Source: Plantibacter sp. PA-3-X8
GTDB lineage: Bacteria; Actinomycetota; Actinomycetes; Actinomycetales; Microbacteriaceae
DNA length: 64,000 bases
Direction: 5' to 3'
NCBI RefSeq assembly: GCF_003856975.1
Contig: NZ_CP033107.1
Coordinates: 1,364,001-1,428,000 of the forward strand
The translations under genes and the position numbers were made by a program. Positions 35,053-42,873 of this stretch are shown piece by piece. The notes beneath the pieces are model-generated. The model had not been told where the DNA came from, did not search any database, and saw only the letters and a program-made list of their open reading frames with translations. The first letter of the stretch is position 1; the number at the start of each line of letters is the position of its first letter.

Positions 35053-35904
35053 TCACTCCGCGTCGAGGGCGATCGCGTCGTCGGGGTCGACGGGCACGAT
35101 GAGCGGCGAGCCGCTGCTCGGGTCGGGGATGACGATGGCGTCGAGGTCGAACGCCTCCCGGAGCACGGCCGGGGTGAGGACCTCCCAGGGTGTCCCGTCG
35201 GCGATGACCCGGCCGCCGCCCACGACGACGAGCCGGTCGGAGTACCGGCCGGCGAGGGTGAGGTCGTGCAGGACCATGACGACCGTCGCGCCGCGCTCGC
35301 GGTTGATCGACCGCACGAGTCGGAGGACGTCGAGCTGGTGGCTGAGGTCGAGGAAGGTCGTCGGCTCGTCGAGCAGGATCGTGGGGGCACGCTGCGCGAG
35401 CACCAGGGCGATCCAAGCGCGCTGCAGCTGCCCGCCCGACAGGGAGGCCGTGTCGCGGTCGGCGAGCGTCTCGAGACCGGTGGCGGCGAGCGCCTCGTCG
35501 ACGGCGATCGTGTCGGCGGGCGTCCACGGCTTGAGGAGGCTCTGGTGCGGGTGCCGTCCCCGCGAGACGAGGTCGCGGACGGTCGTCGCCGACGGCGTCA
35601 GTGGCTTCTGCGGCAGGATCGCCAGGCGGCGCGCGACCTCGCGGGTCGGGATCGAGCGGACGCCGCGACCGTCGAGCTCGACCGTGCCGGCGGTCGGGGT
35701 GAGCAGGCGGCCGAACGCCTTCAGCAGGGTCGACTTGCCGCAGCCGTTGGCGCCGATGAGCGTCGTGACCTCGCCCGTCTCGATGCGGAGGTCCAGTCCC
35801 TCGAAGACCACCGTCTGGTCGTAGGCCAGGGAGACGCCCCTCGCCTCGAGGGCGGGCGTCGGGCGTTCCTTCACGAGCGAGGGGGTCGTGGCGGGGTCGG
35901 TCAT
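35053..35904 (-). CDS. Iron-siderophore ABC transporter ATPase (FecE/FepC type)
   Basis: This 283-aa protein has Walker A GANGCGKST, Q-loop LAILPQKPLTP, signature SLSGGQLQRAWIALVLAQ, Walker B ILLDEPTTFLDL and H-loop MVLHDLTLAGRYSDR. The order and the RGRHPHQ segment are typical of siderophore/cobalamin importers. ATG 35904 overlaps the stop of the upstream permease (ATGA). The C-terminal tail after about 235 is longer than usual and acidic (PVDPDDAIALDAE). Confidence 0.94.
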   Translation of the reverse strand: MTDPATTPSLVKERPTPALEARGVSLAYDQTVVFEGLDLRIETGEVTTLIGANGCGKSTLLKAFGRLLTPTAGTVELDGRGVRSIPTREVARRLAILPQKPLTPSATTVRDLVSRGRHPHQSLLKPWTPADTIAVDEALAATGLETLADRDTASLSGGQLQRAWIALVLAQRAPTILLDEPTTFLDLSHQLDVLRLVRSINRERGATVVMVLHDLTLAGRYSDRLVVVGGGRVIADGTPWEVLTPAVLREAFDLDAIVIPDPSSGSPLIVPVDPDDAIALDAE

Positions 35905-36956
35905 GCGGAGGTCTCCCGTTCCTTGCGGCGCGTCAGCAACCAGATGAGATAGGGCGCGCCGACGATCGCGGTGATGATGCCCACCGGGATCTCGCCCGGC
36001 AGGACGCCGCGGACGAGTGCGTCGCCGCCCGTCACGATGACGGCGCCGAGCAGCGCGGAGGCGAGCAGCGGCGGGCGACCGGTGCGGGCGAGGCGGCGGG
36101 CGATCTGCGGAGCGACGAAGGCGACGAACTCGATCGGCCCCGCGGCGGACACGGCTGCGGCGACGAGCAGGACCGCGCACGCGATGACGACGATCCGATG
36201 CCGCTGGACGGCGACGCCGAGGCCGGCCGACAACTCGTCACCGAGCTGGCTGATGTCGAGGCTGCTCGTCTGCAGGACCGCGATCGGCGTCAGAATCACC
36301 AGCGCGACGAGCACCGGCCACACGCTCGACCAGGAGATGCCCGAGAGGCTGCCGACGAGCCACTGCGCAGCCGCTGCCGCCTCGGTGATCTGCGCCCGGG
36401 CGATGAGGTAGCTCGTGATGCCGCCAAGGGTCGCGGTGGCTCCGATGCCGATGAGGATGAGTCGGAAGCTGTCGACCCCGCCGCGCCAGGACAACGCGTA
36501 GACGGCGGCCGAGGTGACGAGCGCGCCGATCGCCGCCATGGCGGGCAGGCCGAGACTGAGCGCGCCGGCGCCGACGGAGTAGCTGCCGCCGACGAGCACG
36601 ATCGCGGCAACGGCCCCGAGCGCGGCACCCGAGGTCACGCCGAGGATGTCCGGGGTCGCGAGCGGGTTGCGGGCGAAGGTCTGGGTCAGGGCCCCGGCGA
36701 GTCCCAGGGACGCGCCGACGAGGAGACCGCCGACGACCCGGGGGAGGCGGAGCTCGAACACGATGAGTTCCTGACCACCGGTCCCGCCGCCGAGCAGCGT
36801 GGTGATGACGTCGGGGATCGTCAGGGATGACGAGCCGGCGACGATCCCGAGCAGGGCGAACGCCAGGGCCACGACGAGGCAGGCGATCGTGACGCCGACG
36901 ACCCGACCTCGCCACAGACGGCCGAAGAAGCGGCTGCCCTCCCGCACGGCGCTCAC
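35901..36956 (-). CDS. Iron-siderophore ABC permease (FecD/FepG type)
   Basis: This 351-aa permease of the FecCD family has about nine to ten helices. Conserved segments are RLPRVVGGLLVGASLGLAGALTQTFARNPLATPDILGVTSGAALGAV and, near the end, GPIEFVAFVAPQIARRLARTGRPPLLASALLGAVIVTGGDALVR with GEIPVGIITAIVGAPYLIWLL. GTG 36956 is chosen because it overlaps the previous stop by 4 nt (GTGA) and the open frame beyond it is shadow of the neighbour. Confidence 0.94.
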   Translation of the reverse strand: MSAVREGSRFFGRLWRGRVVGVTIACLVVALAFALLGIVAGSSSLTIPDVITTLLGGGTGGQELIVFELRLPRVVGGLLVGASLGLAGALTQTFARNPLATPDILGVTSGAALGAVAAIVLVGGSYSVGAGALSLGLPAMAAIGALVTSAAVYALSWRGGVDSFRLILIGIGATATLGGITSYLIARAQITEAAAAAQWLVGSLSGISWSSVWPVLVALVILTPIAVLQTSSLDISQLGDELSAGLGVAVQRHRIVVIACAVLLVAAAVSAAGPIEFVAFVAPQIARRLARTGRPPLLASALLGAVIVTGGDALVRGVLPGEIPVGIITAIVGAPYLIWLLTRRKERETSA

Positions 36957-37963
36957 AGCTCCGCCATCCGTCCGCGGCGCACGATGGCGATGAAGGCGAC
37001 CCCACCCACGACGGTGAGGACGACACCCACCGGCACCTCGGCGGTGCCACCGATGAGGCGACCGATCACGTCGCACGCGAGCAGCACGCTCCCGCCGACG
37101 AGTCCCGAGGCGGGGAGCAGCCAGCCGTGATGCCCGCCCACGAGCGTGCGGGCGATGTGCGGCGCGGTGAGTCCGACGAAGGCGATCGGGCCGGTCAAGG
37201 CGACGGCGGCGGCCGTGAGCAGGGTGATCGCGGCGAGCCCCACGAGTCGCGCGCGGATGAGGTTCTCGCCGAGCCCGTTCGCCAGCTCGGTCCCGAGCGC
37301 CAGGGCGTTCAACGAGCGGATGTTGGCCACCGCGAACACGAGGCCGAGCCCGGCGAAGACGAGGGCCGCGTCGACGCCCGTGAGCGATCGGCCGGACAGT
37401 GAACCGACCACCCAGATGCGATAGGCGGCGAGGGTCGTCTCGTCGGACAGCACGAGGTACGAGGTCAGGGCGACGAGGAGGGCCGAGACGGCGGTGCCGG
37501 CGATCGCGAGCGGGACGGGACTCGAGAGTCCGCGGCCGAGTGCGGCGACGGAGAACACGATGACGCTGGCGACGGTGGCGCCGAGCAGAGCGAGCCAGAG
37601 CGTCGTGACCACCGAGCTCGTGCCGAGCACGTAGACCCCGACGACGACCGCGAGACTCGCGCCGGCGGAGACGCCGAACAGGCCGGGGTCGGCGAGCGGG
37701 TTGCGGGTCTGCCCCTGCATGACGGCACCGGCGATCCCGAGGCAGACGCCGACGAGGACGCCGAGCACCGTGCGCGGCACCCGCGACCCCCACACGACGG
37801 CGCCGGTGTCCTGGGTGGGGTCGAACAGTGCGGTGAGGACGGCCACGGGACTGATGAGGTTGCTACCGAGCATCAGACTCGCGAGGGCGACGACGAGGAG
37901 CACGGCGGCCAGTGTGCCGACGGCGAGCGCGCGTCTCGATCGGAGGAGGGACGCGCTGCGCAT
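36953..37963 (-). CDS. Iron-siderophore ABC permease (FecC/FepD type)
   Basis: This 336-aa first gene of the permease-permease-ATPase operon is a FecCD-family membrane protein: SRVPRTVLGVLVGVCLGIAGAVMQGQTRNPLADPGLFGVSAGASLAVV, LSGRSLTGVDAALVFAG, ALTGPIAFVGLTAPHIARTLVGG and EVPVGVVLTVVGGVAFIAIVRRG. A DtxR-type box begins 5 bp upstream of the ATG. It heterodimerises with the product of the overlapping next gene. Confidence 0.94.
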   Translation of the reverse strand: MRSASLLRSRRALAVGTLAAVLLVVALASLMLGSNLISPVAVLTALFDPTQDTGAVVWGSRVPRTVLGVLVGVCLGIAGAVMQGQTRNPLADPGLFGVSAGASLAVVVGVYVLGTSSVVTTLWLALLGATVASVIVFSVAALGRGLSSPVPLAIAGTAVSALLVALTSYLVLSDETTLAAYRIWVVGSLSGRSLTGVDAALVFAGLGLVFAVANIRSLNALALGTELANGLGENLIRARLVGLAAITLLTAAAVALTGPIAFVGLTAPHIARTLVGGHHGWLLPASGLVGGSVLLACDVIGRLIGGTAEVPVGVVLTVVGGVAFIAIVRRGRMAEL

Positions 37964-37967
37964 GGAG

Positions 37968-37986
37968 TTAGCCTAGCCTCACCTAT
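37968..37986. promoter_or_regulatory. DtxR/IdeR iron box upstream of the permease operon
   Basis: Read on the minus strand, ATAGGTGAGGCTAGGCTAA fits TTAGGTTAGGCTAACCTAA at 15 of 19 positions. It lies directly upstream of the permease ATG (37963). With the second box at 34998, the whole importer appears iron-regulated from two promoters. Confidence 0.78.
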
Positions 37987-38132
37987 CCCGGTCGCGATGC
38001 ACACCCGACGTCGTCAGTGACGGACGGGCGGTCCATGGATCGGCGCCGGAGGTGTGGGGTTCACCCATGGGTGAGGCCTCCATCGCCCGATACCGTTGAC
38101 CGGTACGGAGTACAGCGATCAGGAGGACACGC

Positions 38133-39407
38133 ATGGCCGAGCAGCCGTCGACCGGAGCCGACACCGAAGCGGTCCTCGCCGCCACGGAACGACTCGCCGT
38201 CCCGCCGGGCTCGCTCGAGGGCGTGGTGGTCCTCGACCTCTCCCGCGTCCTCGCCGGCCCCTACGCAGCGTCGATGCTCGCCGACCTCGGCGCGACCGTC
38301 ATCAAGATCGAGAACCCGAACGACCCCGACGTCTCCCGGGGCTTCCCGCCCTACCTGCGCGACGGCGACGAGGAGTTCAGCGGCTACTACGGCCAGTACA
38401 ACCGCGGCAAGTTCGGCCTCGCGCTCGACCTCGCGAGCGACGCCGGCAAGGAGGTGCTGCGCGACCTCGTCGCGAGCGCCGACATCCTCGTCGAGAACTT
38501 CCGACCAGGGACGATGGCGAAGCTCGGCCTGCCGTACGAGGCGCTCGCCGCCATCAACCCGAAGCTCGTGTACACCGCGATCTCCGGCTACGGGCAGACG
38601 GGTTCCCGGAGCCGCCGTCCGGCGTTCGACAACACGGCGCAGGCCGCCGGCGGGCTCTGGTCCATGAACGGCTACGCGGACCAGCCGCCCGTGCGCGTCG
38701 GCGTCACGATCGGGGACCTCTCCGCCACGATGTTCGGCGTCATCGGCACCCTCGCCGCGCTCCGGCACGCCGAGCGCACCGGCGTCGGGCAGCTCGTCGA
38801 CGTCGCCCAGGTCGACAGCATCATCGCGATGACCGAGACCGCCGTCGTCGACTACACCGTCGACGGGACGGTCGCCTCGCCGTCCGGCAATGAACACGCC
38901 TGGGTCCGGCCCTACGAGCTGTTCCCCTGTGCCGACGGACAGGTGTTCTTCGGCGCGTACACCGACAAGCTCTGGAAGGCGAGCTGCGAGCTGTTCGGCA
39001 CACCCGAGGCGATCGCCGACCCCGAGATCGACACCATGCGCAAGCGCTTCGACGAGGAGGTCTACGCCCGACGCGTCAAGCCGCTCGTCGTCTCCTGGTT
39101 CGCAGACCGCACCCGCGCCGAGCTCGAGGAACTGGCCGGCGACGTCGTCCCGCTCACCGCCGTGAAGACCATCGGCGAGGTCGTCGACGACCCCGGGACC
39201 GCCGAACGCGACATGGTCGTCGAGACCGACTACGGTTCCTTCGGCACCCTCCGCTCCTTCGGCCAACCGATCAAACTGAGCGCGACCCCCGCGACCACCG
39301 ACCGCCCCGCGAACCACATGGGCGAACACGCGGACGACGTGCTCACGGCGCTCGCCGGGTACGACGCGGATCGCATCGCCCGGTTGCGGGCCGACGGGGT
39401 GATCTGA
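38133..39407 (+). CDS. CaiB/BaiF-family (class III) CoA-transferase
   Basis: This 424-aa protein starts at ATG 38133 with AGGAGG ahead. It has the class III pattern VVVLDLSRVLAGPYAASMLADLGATVIKIENPNDPD, YNRGKFGLALDLASDAGKEVLRDLVASADILVENFRPGTMAKLGL, and the catalytic aspartate D166 in RPAFDNTAQAAGGLW. It moves CoA between organic acids. The directly following gene is a MaoC-type hydratase (start next to the stop), so the pair probably activates and hydrates a dicarboxylic acid such as mesaconate, itaconate or a related acid; this is an inference. Confidence 0.92.
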   Translation: MAEQPSTGADTEAVLAATERLAVPPGSLEGVVVLDLSRVLAGPYAASMLADLGATVIKIENPNDPDVSRGFPPYLRDGDEEFSGYYGQYNRGKFGLALDLASDAGKEVLRDLVASADILVENFRPGTMAKLGLPYEALAAINPKLVYTAISGYGQTGSRSRRPAFDNTAQAAGGLWSMNGYADQPPVRVGVTIGDLSATMFGVIGTLAALRHAERTGVGQLVDVAQVDSIIAMTETAVVDYTVDGTVASPSGNEHAWVRPYELFPCADGQVFFGAYTDKLWKASCELFGTPEAIADPEIDTMRKRFDEEVYARRVKPLVVSWFADRTRAELEELAGDVVPLTAVKTIGEVVDDPGTAERDMVVETDYGSFGTLRSFGQPIKLSATPATTDRPANHMGEHADDVLTALAGYDADRIARLRADGVI

Positions 39408-40274
39408 GTGGCGCCGACCGAACCCGAGCAGTCAGCGCCGGTGGAACGGACGGAGCAGCTGGACCTGCGCCCCGCCTCCTGGTACCGCAGCACCTTCGCG
39501 ACCGCGGCACCGGAACCGGTCCTCGGAGAGGGGCTCCCCGCCGGCTGGGAGGGCGTCCACTTCCCGTTCGAGACGCCGTTCGCGCAGCTCCGGGAGGACG
39601 GCTCACCGGCGGAGGACGGCGTGCTGCCGGTCATCGACCTGCCGCGCCGCATGTACGCGGGGGAGGACACCGAGTTCCTGTCGCCCCTCCGCTACGGCGA
39701 CGTGGTGACGCAGCGCACGAGCCTCGGTTCGCTCGTCGAGAAGCAGGGGCGGGCCGGACGGCTCGTCTTCGCCGACCTCGTGCGGGAGTACCTCGTCGAC
39801 GGCGAGGTCGCCGTCCGCAGCACCTGGCACGACGTGTTCCTCGAGGCGCAGCCCGCGGTGCCCTCCCCACGGACGGCGGCACCCGAGGTGGCCGCCGAGG
39901 ACGCGCTCGATCCCGACGCCGGAGCCGACTGGGCCGTGACCCGGTCACTCGACTCCCGCCAGCTGTTCCGCTTCTCGGCCGTGACGGGCAACACGCACCG
40001 CATCCACTACGACCGCCAGTGGGCGCGTGAGGTCGAGGGGCTCGACGACCTCCTCGTGCACGGTCCGCTCACCCGCATCCTGGTGCTCGACGCCCTCACC
40101 GCGAACGCCGGTGATCGGCGACTCGCGTCGGTCCGGTTCCGGGCGAAGGCGCCGGTGCTCGTCGACACTTCGTTCCGCATCGCGGGAACGGACGGCCCGG
40201 AGGGCACCTCGGTCGTCGTGCGTGCCGCCGACGGCACGGTCCTGGCCTCGGCGGACGCCACCTGGCGCCCCTGA
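39408..40274 (+). CDS. MaoC-type acyl-CoA hydratase, HTD2/mesaconyl-C4-CoA hydratase-like
   Basis: This 288-aa protein uses a GTG start immediately after the CoA-transferase stop. It is a double hot-dog protein: an N-terminal FAS1-like dehydratase half (DLPRRMYAGEDTEFLSPLRYGDVVTQRTSLGSLVEKQGRAGRLVF) and a C-terminal half with the hydratase motif FSAVTGNTHRIHYDRQWAREVEGLDDLLVHGPL, in which D and H are the catalytic pair. Similar proteins hydrate mesaconyl-C4-CoA, itaconyl-CoA or 3-hydroxyacyl thioesters. The pairing with CaiB supports a branched dicarboxylate substrate. Confidence 0.85.
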   Translation: MAPTEPEQSAPVERTEQLDLRPASWYRSTFATAAPEPVLGEGLPAGWEGVHFPFETPFAQLREDGSPAEDGVLPVIDLPRRMYAGEDTEFLSPLRYGDVVTQRTSLGSLVEKQGRAGRLVFADLVREYLVDGEVAVRSTWHDVFLEAQPAVPSPRTAAPEVAAEDALDPDAGADWAVTRSLDSRQLFRFSAVTGNTHRIHYDRQWAREVEGLDDLLVHGPLTRILVLDALTANAGDRRLASVRFRAKAPVLVDTSFRIAGTDGPEGTSVVVRAADGTVLASADATWRP

Positions 40275-40292
40275 CTACCGCGGTGCCTTCCT

Positions 40293-40380
40293 CCGGTCAC
40301 TGAGCCCTCTTCCATCGGTCACTGAGCTTGTCGAAGTGCCGACGGGGTGCACCGCCCTTCGACAGGCTCAGGAACCGGGA
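40293..40380. repeat. Dispersed-repeat cluster 4
   Basis: Between the convergent hydratase and reductase genes lie a truncated CCGGTCACTGAGC copy, a forward core CGGTCACTGAGCTTGTCGAA and an inverse core CTTCGACAGGCTCAGGAACC. The forward-inverse pair can form a hairpin. Confidence 0.85.
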
Positions 40381-40395
40381 TCGCTGCCGCCCCGG

Positions 40396-41340
40396 CTACG
40401 CGTCGATCACGAGGGTCGGCGTCAGCGACCGCGACACGCAGGGGTACATGATCATCGAGGCGTCGTCGCTCGTCAGGGAGTCGCGATGCTCCGGCGTCCC
40501 GTCCACCACCTGCACCGCACAGGAGCCGCAGACGCCGCGCATGCACGACCCGGCGACACCGACCCGCGCGGCCTGCATCGCCTGCAGCATCGTCTGCCCG
40601 GCGGGAACCTCGACGGTCCGCTCCGACCTCGCGCACTCGACAGTGAACGCCGTGTTCGGCAGGTAGGAGCGGGGCTTGGGCTCGAACCGCTCGAGGTGCA
40701 ACCGGCAGTCCTCGGGCAGTGTCTCGGCCAGGTTCGTGAGGGTGTCGGTGAACCCGCGCGGCCCGCAGGCCGACACGTCGGTGCCCGGCTCGAGTCCCGC
40801 GAGGAGGCCGGCCAGGTCGAGTCGGCCGCTCTCCGCGCTGACATGGATCCGCACGCGGTCACCCAAGGCTTCGAGCTCCGGCGCGAACGCGATGTCCTCG
40901 CGCGTGCGTACCGCGTAGACGAGGGTCCAGTCGGCGTCGCCTGCGGCCAACCGCCTCGCCATCGAGAGCAGCGGCGTGATCCCGATGCCGGCCGCGAGCA
41001 GCAGGTGCCGCTTCGCGTCCGAGAGCGGGAACAGGTTTCGCGGCGGCCGGATGAACACCTTCCGACCGACCTTGAGGAAGTTGTGGATGTAGTGCGAGGC
41101 ACCCCGCGAGTGCTCCTCCCGCAGGACGGCGATCCGGTACCGGTATTCGTCCGCCGGATCACCGCAGAGCGAGTACTGCCGTTCGTGGCGGGTGATGAGC
41201 TGCAGGTCGATGTGCGCTCCGGGGTCCCACGGCGGGAGCCGGCGACCCTCCGGATCGGCGAGCACGACGCTGACGATCGTCGGCGTCTCGCGCACGATCT
41301 CCTGGACGATGAGCGGGGTCATGCCCGCGCGGTTGCGCAT
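40396..41340 (-). CDS. PDR/VanB-family oxidoreductase (flavin + [2Fe-2S] reductase)
   Basis: This 314-aa phthalate-dioxygenase-reductase-type protein has an FMN-binding domain (RQYSLCG, preceded by DPGAHIDLQL), an NAD domain (HLLLAAGIGITPLLSMARRL, then SACGPRGFTDTL) and a C-terminal plant-type [2Fe-2S] domain with C266, C271, C274 and C301 (SCMRGVCGSC...PC). It passes electrons from NAD(P)H to a Rieske oxygenase or cytochrome P450; no oxygenase gene is in the window. ATG 41340 has GAGGGA 6 nt upstream. The leader holds a 27-bp tandem duplication. Confidence 0.92.
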   Translation of the reverse strand: MRNRAGMTPLIVQEIVRETPTIVSVVLADPEGRRLPPWDPGAHIDLQLITRHERQYSLCGDPADEYRYRIAVLREEHSRGASHYIHNFLKVGRKVFIRPPRNLFPLSDAKRHLLLAAGIGITPLLSMARRLAAGDADWTLVYAVRTREDIAFAPELEALGDRVRIHVSAESGRLDLAGLLAGLEPGTDVSACGPRGFTDTLTNLAETLPEDCRLHLERFEPKPRSYLPNTAFTVECARSERTVEVPAGQTMLQAMQAARVGVAGSCMRGVCGSCAVQVVDGTPEHRDSLTSDDASMIMYPCVSRSLTPTLVIDA

Positions 41341-41353
41341 CAGGAATCCCTCG

Positions 41354-41405
41354 TGCTTCCAGTCATCAGTACAGGCTCGTTGCTTCCAGCCATCAGTACA
41401 GGCTC
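41354..41405. repeat. 27-bp tandem duplication at the PPOX/reductase junction
   Basis: The 25-bp segment at 41354-41378 is repeated at 41381-41405 with one mismatch. The right copy contains the PPOX C-terminal codons and stop (the complement of CATCAGTACAGGCTC); the left copy is an untranslated echo in the 52-bp gap before the reductase start. Confidence 0.92.
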
Positions 41406-42019
41406 TGGTTCCCGACGGCGACCGCCTCGTCGATGGCGTCGCCGACCTCGGTGCTGAGGCCCGACATGCTCGCCCAGATCCGACCCGCACTCGGCACCTC
41501 GGCCGCGAGCTCCTGCATCTCGGCGTCCCACAGCCCGCCGCGGAGGAGTGCCCGCCCGCAGTGCAGGTAGACCTCCTCGGTGCGCACGACGATCGCGAGC
41601 TGCGGCGTCACGTGGTCCTGCTCGAGCATGGCCATCAGCGCCGCGTCGTCGGTGACGGTCGCCTTGCCGTTGATCCGGAGGGTCTCGCTCATCCCGGGGA
41701 CGAAGCACAGCATGCCGATGTGGCCGTTCTGGACGATGTTCTGCAGGGAGTCGGCCAGTCGGTTGCCGAGGCGCTCCGGGATCACGAGCGTGCGGGTGTC
41801 GAGCGCCCGGACGAACCCGGGGTAGTCCCCGCGCGGGGAGTTGTCGCACCGGCCGTCGGCGTCGGACGTCGCGATGGTGCAGAACGGCGAGTGGGCGAGG
41901 AAGGCGAGGCAGTTCTCGTCGAGCTCGTCCATGATCTTGGCCGTCGCCGCGGGATCCGGTTCGCCGAGGGACCGACGGATTGTGTCGACGTCGATCGACG
42001 CGAACGCGCTGGCCTGCAT
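41393..42019 (-). CDS. FMN-binding pyridoxamine 5'-phosphate oxidase-family (PPOX) protein
   Basis: This 208-aa split-barrel protein opens with an N-terminal helix LDENCLAFLAHSPFCTIATSDADGRCDNSPRGDYPGFVRALDTRTLVIPERLGNRLADSLQNIVQNGHIGMLCFVPG, then ETLRINGKATVTDD. This resembles the mycobacterial MSMEG_1061-type PPOX group, where the PRGD stretch contacts flavin. Start ATG 42019 follows GAAGGGGT. Probable operon with the downstream PDR-type reductase, so it may use reduced flavin or act on the same substrate. Function unknown. Confidence 0.85.
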   Translation of the reverse strand: MQASAFASIDVDTIRRSLGEPDPAATAKIMDELDENCLAFLAHSPFCTIATSDADGRCDNSPRGDYPGFVRALDTRTLVIPERLGNRLADSLQNIVQNGHIGMLCFVPGMSETLRINGKATVTDDAALMAMLEQDHVTPQLAIVVRTEEVYLHCGRALLRGGLWDAEMQELAAEVPSAGRIWASMSGLSTEVGDAIDEAVAVGNQSLY

Positions 42020-42144
42020 GGCGGACCCCTTCTCTGTCCCTCCGACCCTACGGTCGTCCCACGCGCGCCTCAATGGGCTGTCGGCACACGGTTCGCGTGT
42101 GTCCTGTGCCACCGACCCAGCCGCATCGATCCTTCCGCCCCGGT

Positions 42145-42702
42145 TCATCGGCCGAACGAGCGGCGGAACATCGCCTTCGCGCGCGCCGCGGTGTCGGCTC
42201 GATGGGAATCGGGGATGCGGGTGAGGGTCGCCCCCACCATCGAGATCGCCATGAGGATGTCGTCGGGCTCGACGTGGTCGGCGATGCGATGCGCAGCCAG
42301 TTCCTTGGCATGCAGGGCGTGGGCGAGGCGGTCGAGGCGGGTGCCGAGTGCGATCACACGGGGGTCGTCGCCCTCGCCGAGGATCGCCTCGACGAAGGGC
42401 GAGGTGACGAGTGCCTGGTCGATCACGACGTCGAGCAGGGTGTCGAGGGTCGCCGCGGGCAGCCCGGTGTGCTCCTCCAGCTCGCCGACGTTCTCGTCGA
42501 GCACTGCGAGCGCGAGGGAGAGTCGGTCGGGGAAGTGCCGGTACAGGCTTCCTTGTCCGACGCCCGCCCGCTTCGCGACCGCGCTGAGGGGAGCACTGAA
42601 GCCGTCCGCGGCGAAGACCTGACGCGCTGCGGCGATGAGCGCACGGCGGTTCTCGGGTCCCGCGCTCGGGCCTCGGTTCGGCTTCGGGGGCGTGGACGAC
42701 AT
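42145..42702 (-). CDS. TetR-family regulator
   Basis: This 185-aa protein has the N-terminal helix-turn-helix NRRALIAAARQVFAADGFSAPLSAVAKRAGVGQGSLYRHFPDRLSLALAVL. The C-terminal part contains EAILGEGDDPRVIALGTRLDRLAHALHAKEL. ATG 42702 (MSSTPPKPN) is preferred to an upstream frame that crosses the palindrome. It is divergent from an SDR gene and shares the operator at 42795-42816; it also lies upstream of the PPOX/reductase genes on its own strand. Confidence 0.9.
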   Translation of the reverse strand: MSSTPPKPNRGPSAGPENRRALIAAARQVFAADGFSAPLSAVAKRAGVGQGSLYRHFPDRLSLALAVLDENVGELEEHTGLPAATLDTLLDVVIDQALVTSPFVEAILGEGDDPRVIALGTRLDRLAHALHAKELAAHRIADHVEPDDILMAISMVGATLTRIPDSHRADTAARAKAMFRRSFGR

Positions 42703-42794
42703 CCCGGTAGCGTAACGCCGCGCGACCGGTCCGGTGGACCCGGCTGGGAGCCGACCGTGAGGGCTGGCGGCCGCGCCATGGACGGCGTAACGTG

Positions 42795-42816
42795 TACCGG
42801 ACAATGATGTCCGGTA
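42795..42816. promoter_or_regulatory. Perfect TetR-type palindromic operator
   Basis: TACCGGACA-N4-TGTCCGGTA is a perfect 9-bp inverted repeat with a 4-bp centre, located between the divergent TetR (start 42702) and SDR (start 42874) genes. The geometry is typical of TetR operators. It is the clearest regulator-operator pair in the window. Confidence 0.88.
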
Positions 42817-42873
42817 TGGATCGAAGCCCATACGATCCGCCGCTCATCGTCCTCCCGATACCGAAGGAACCCC

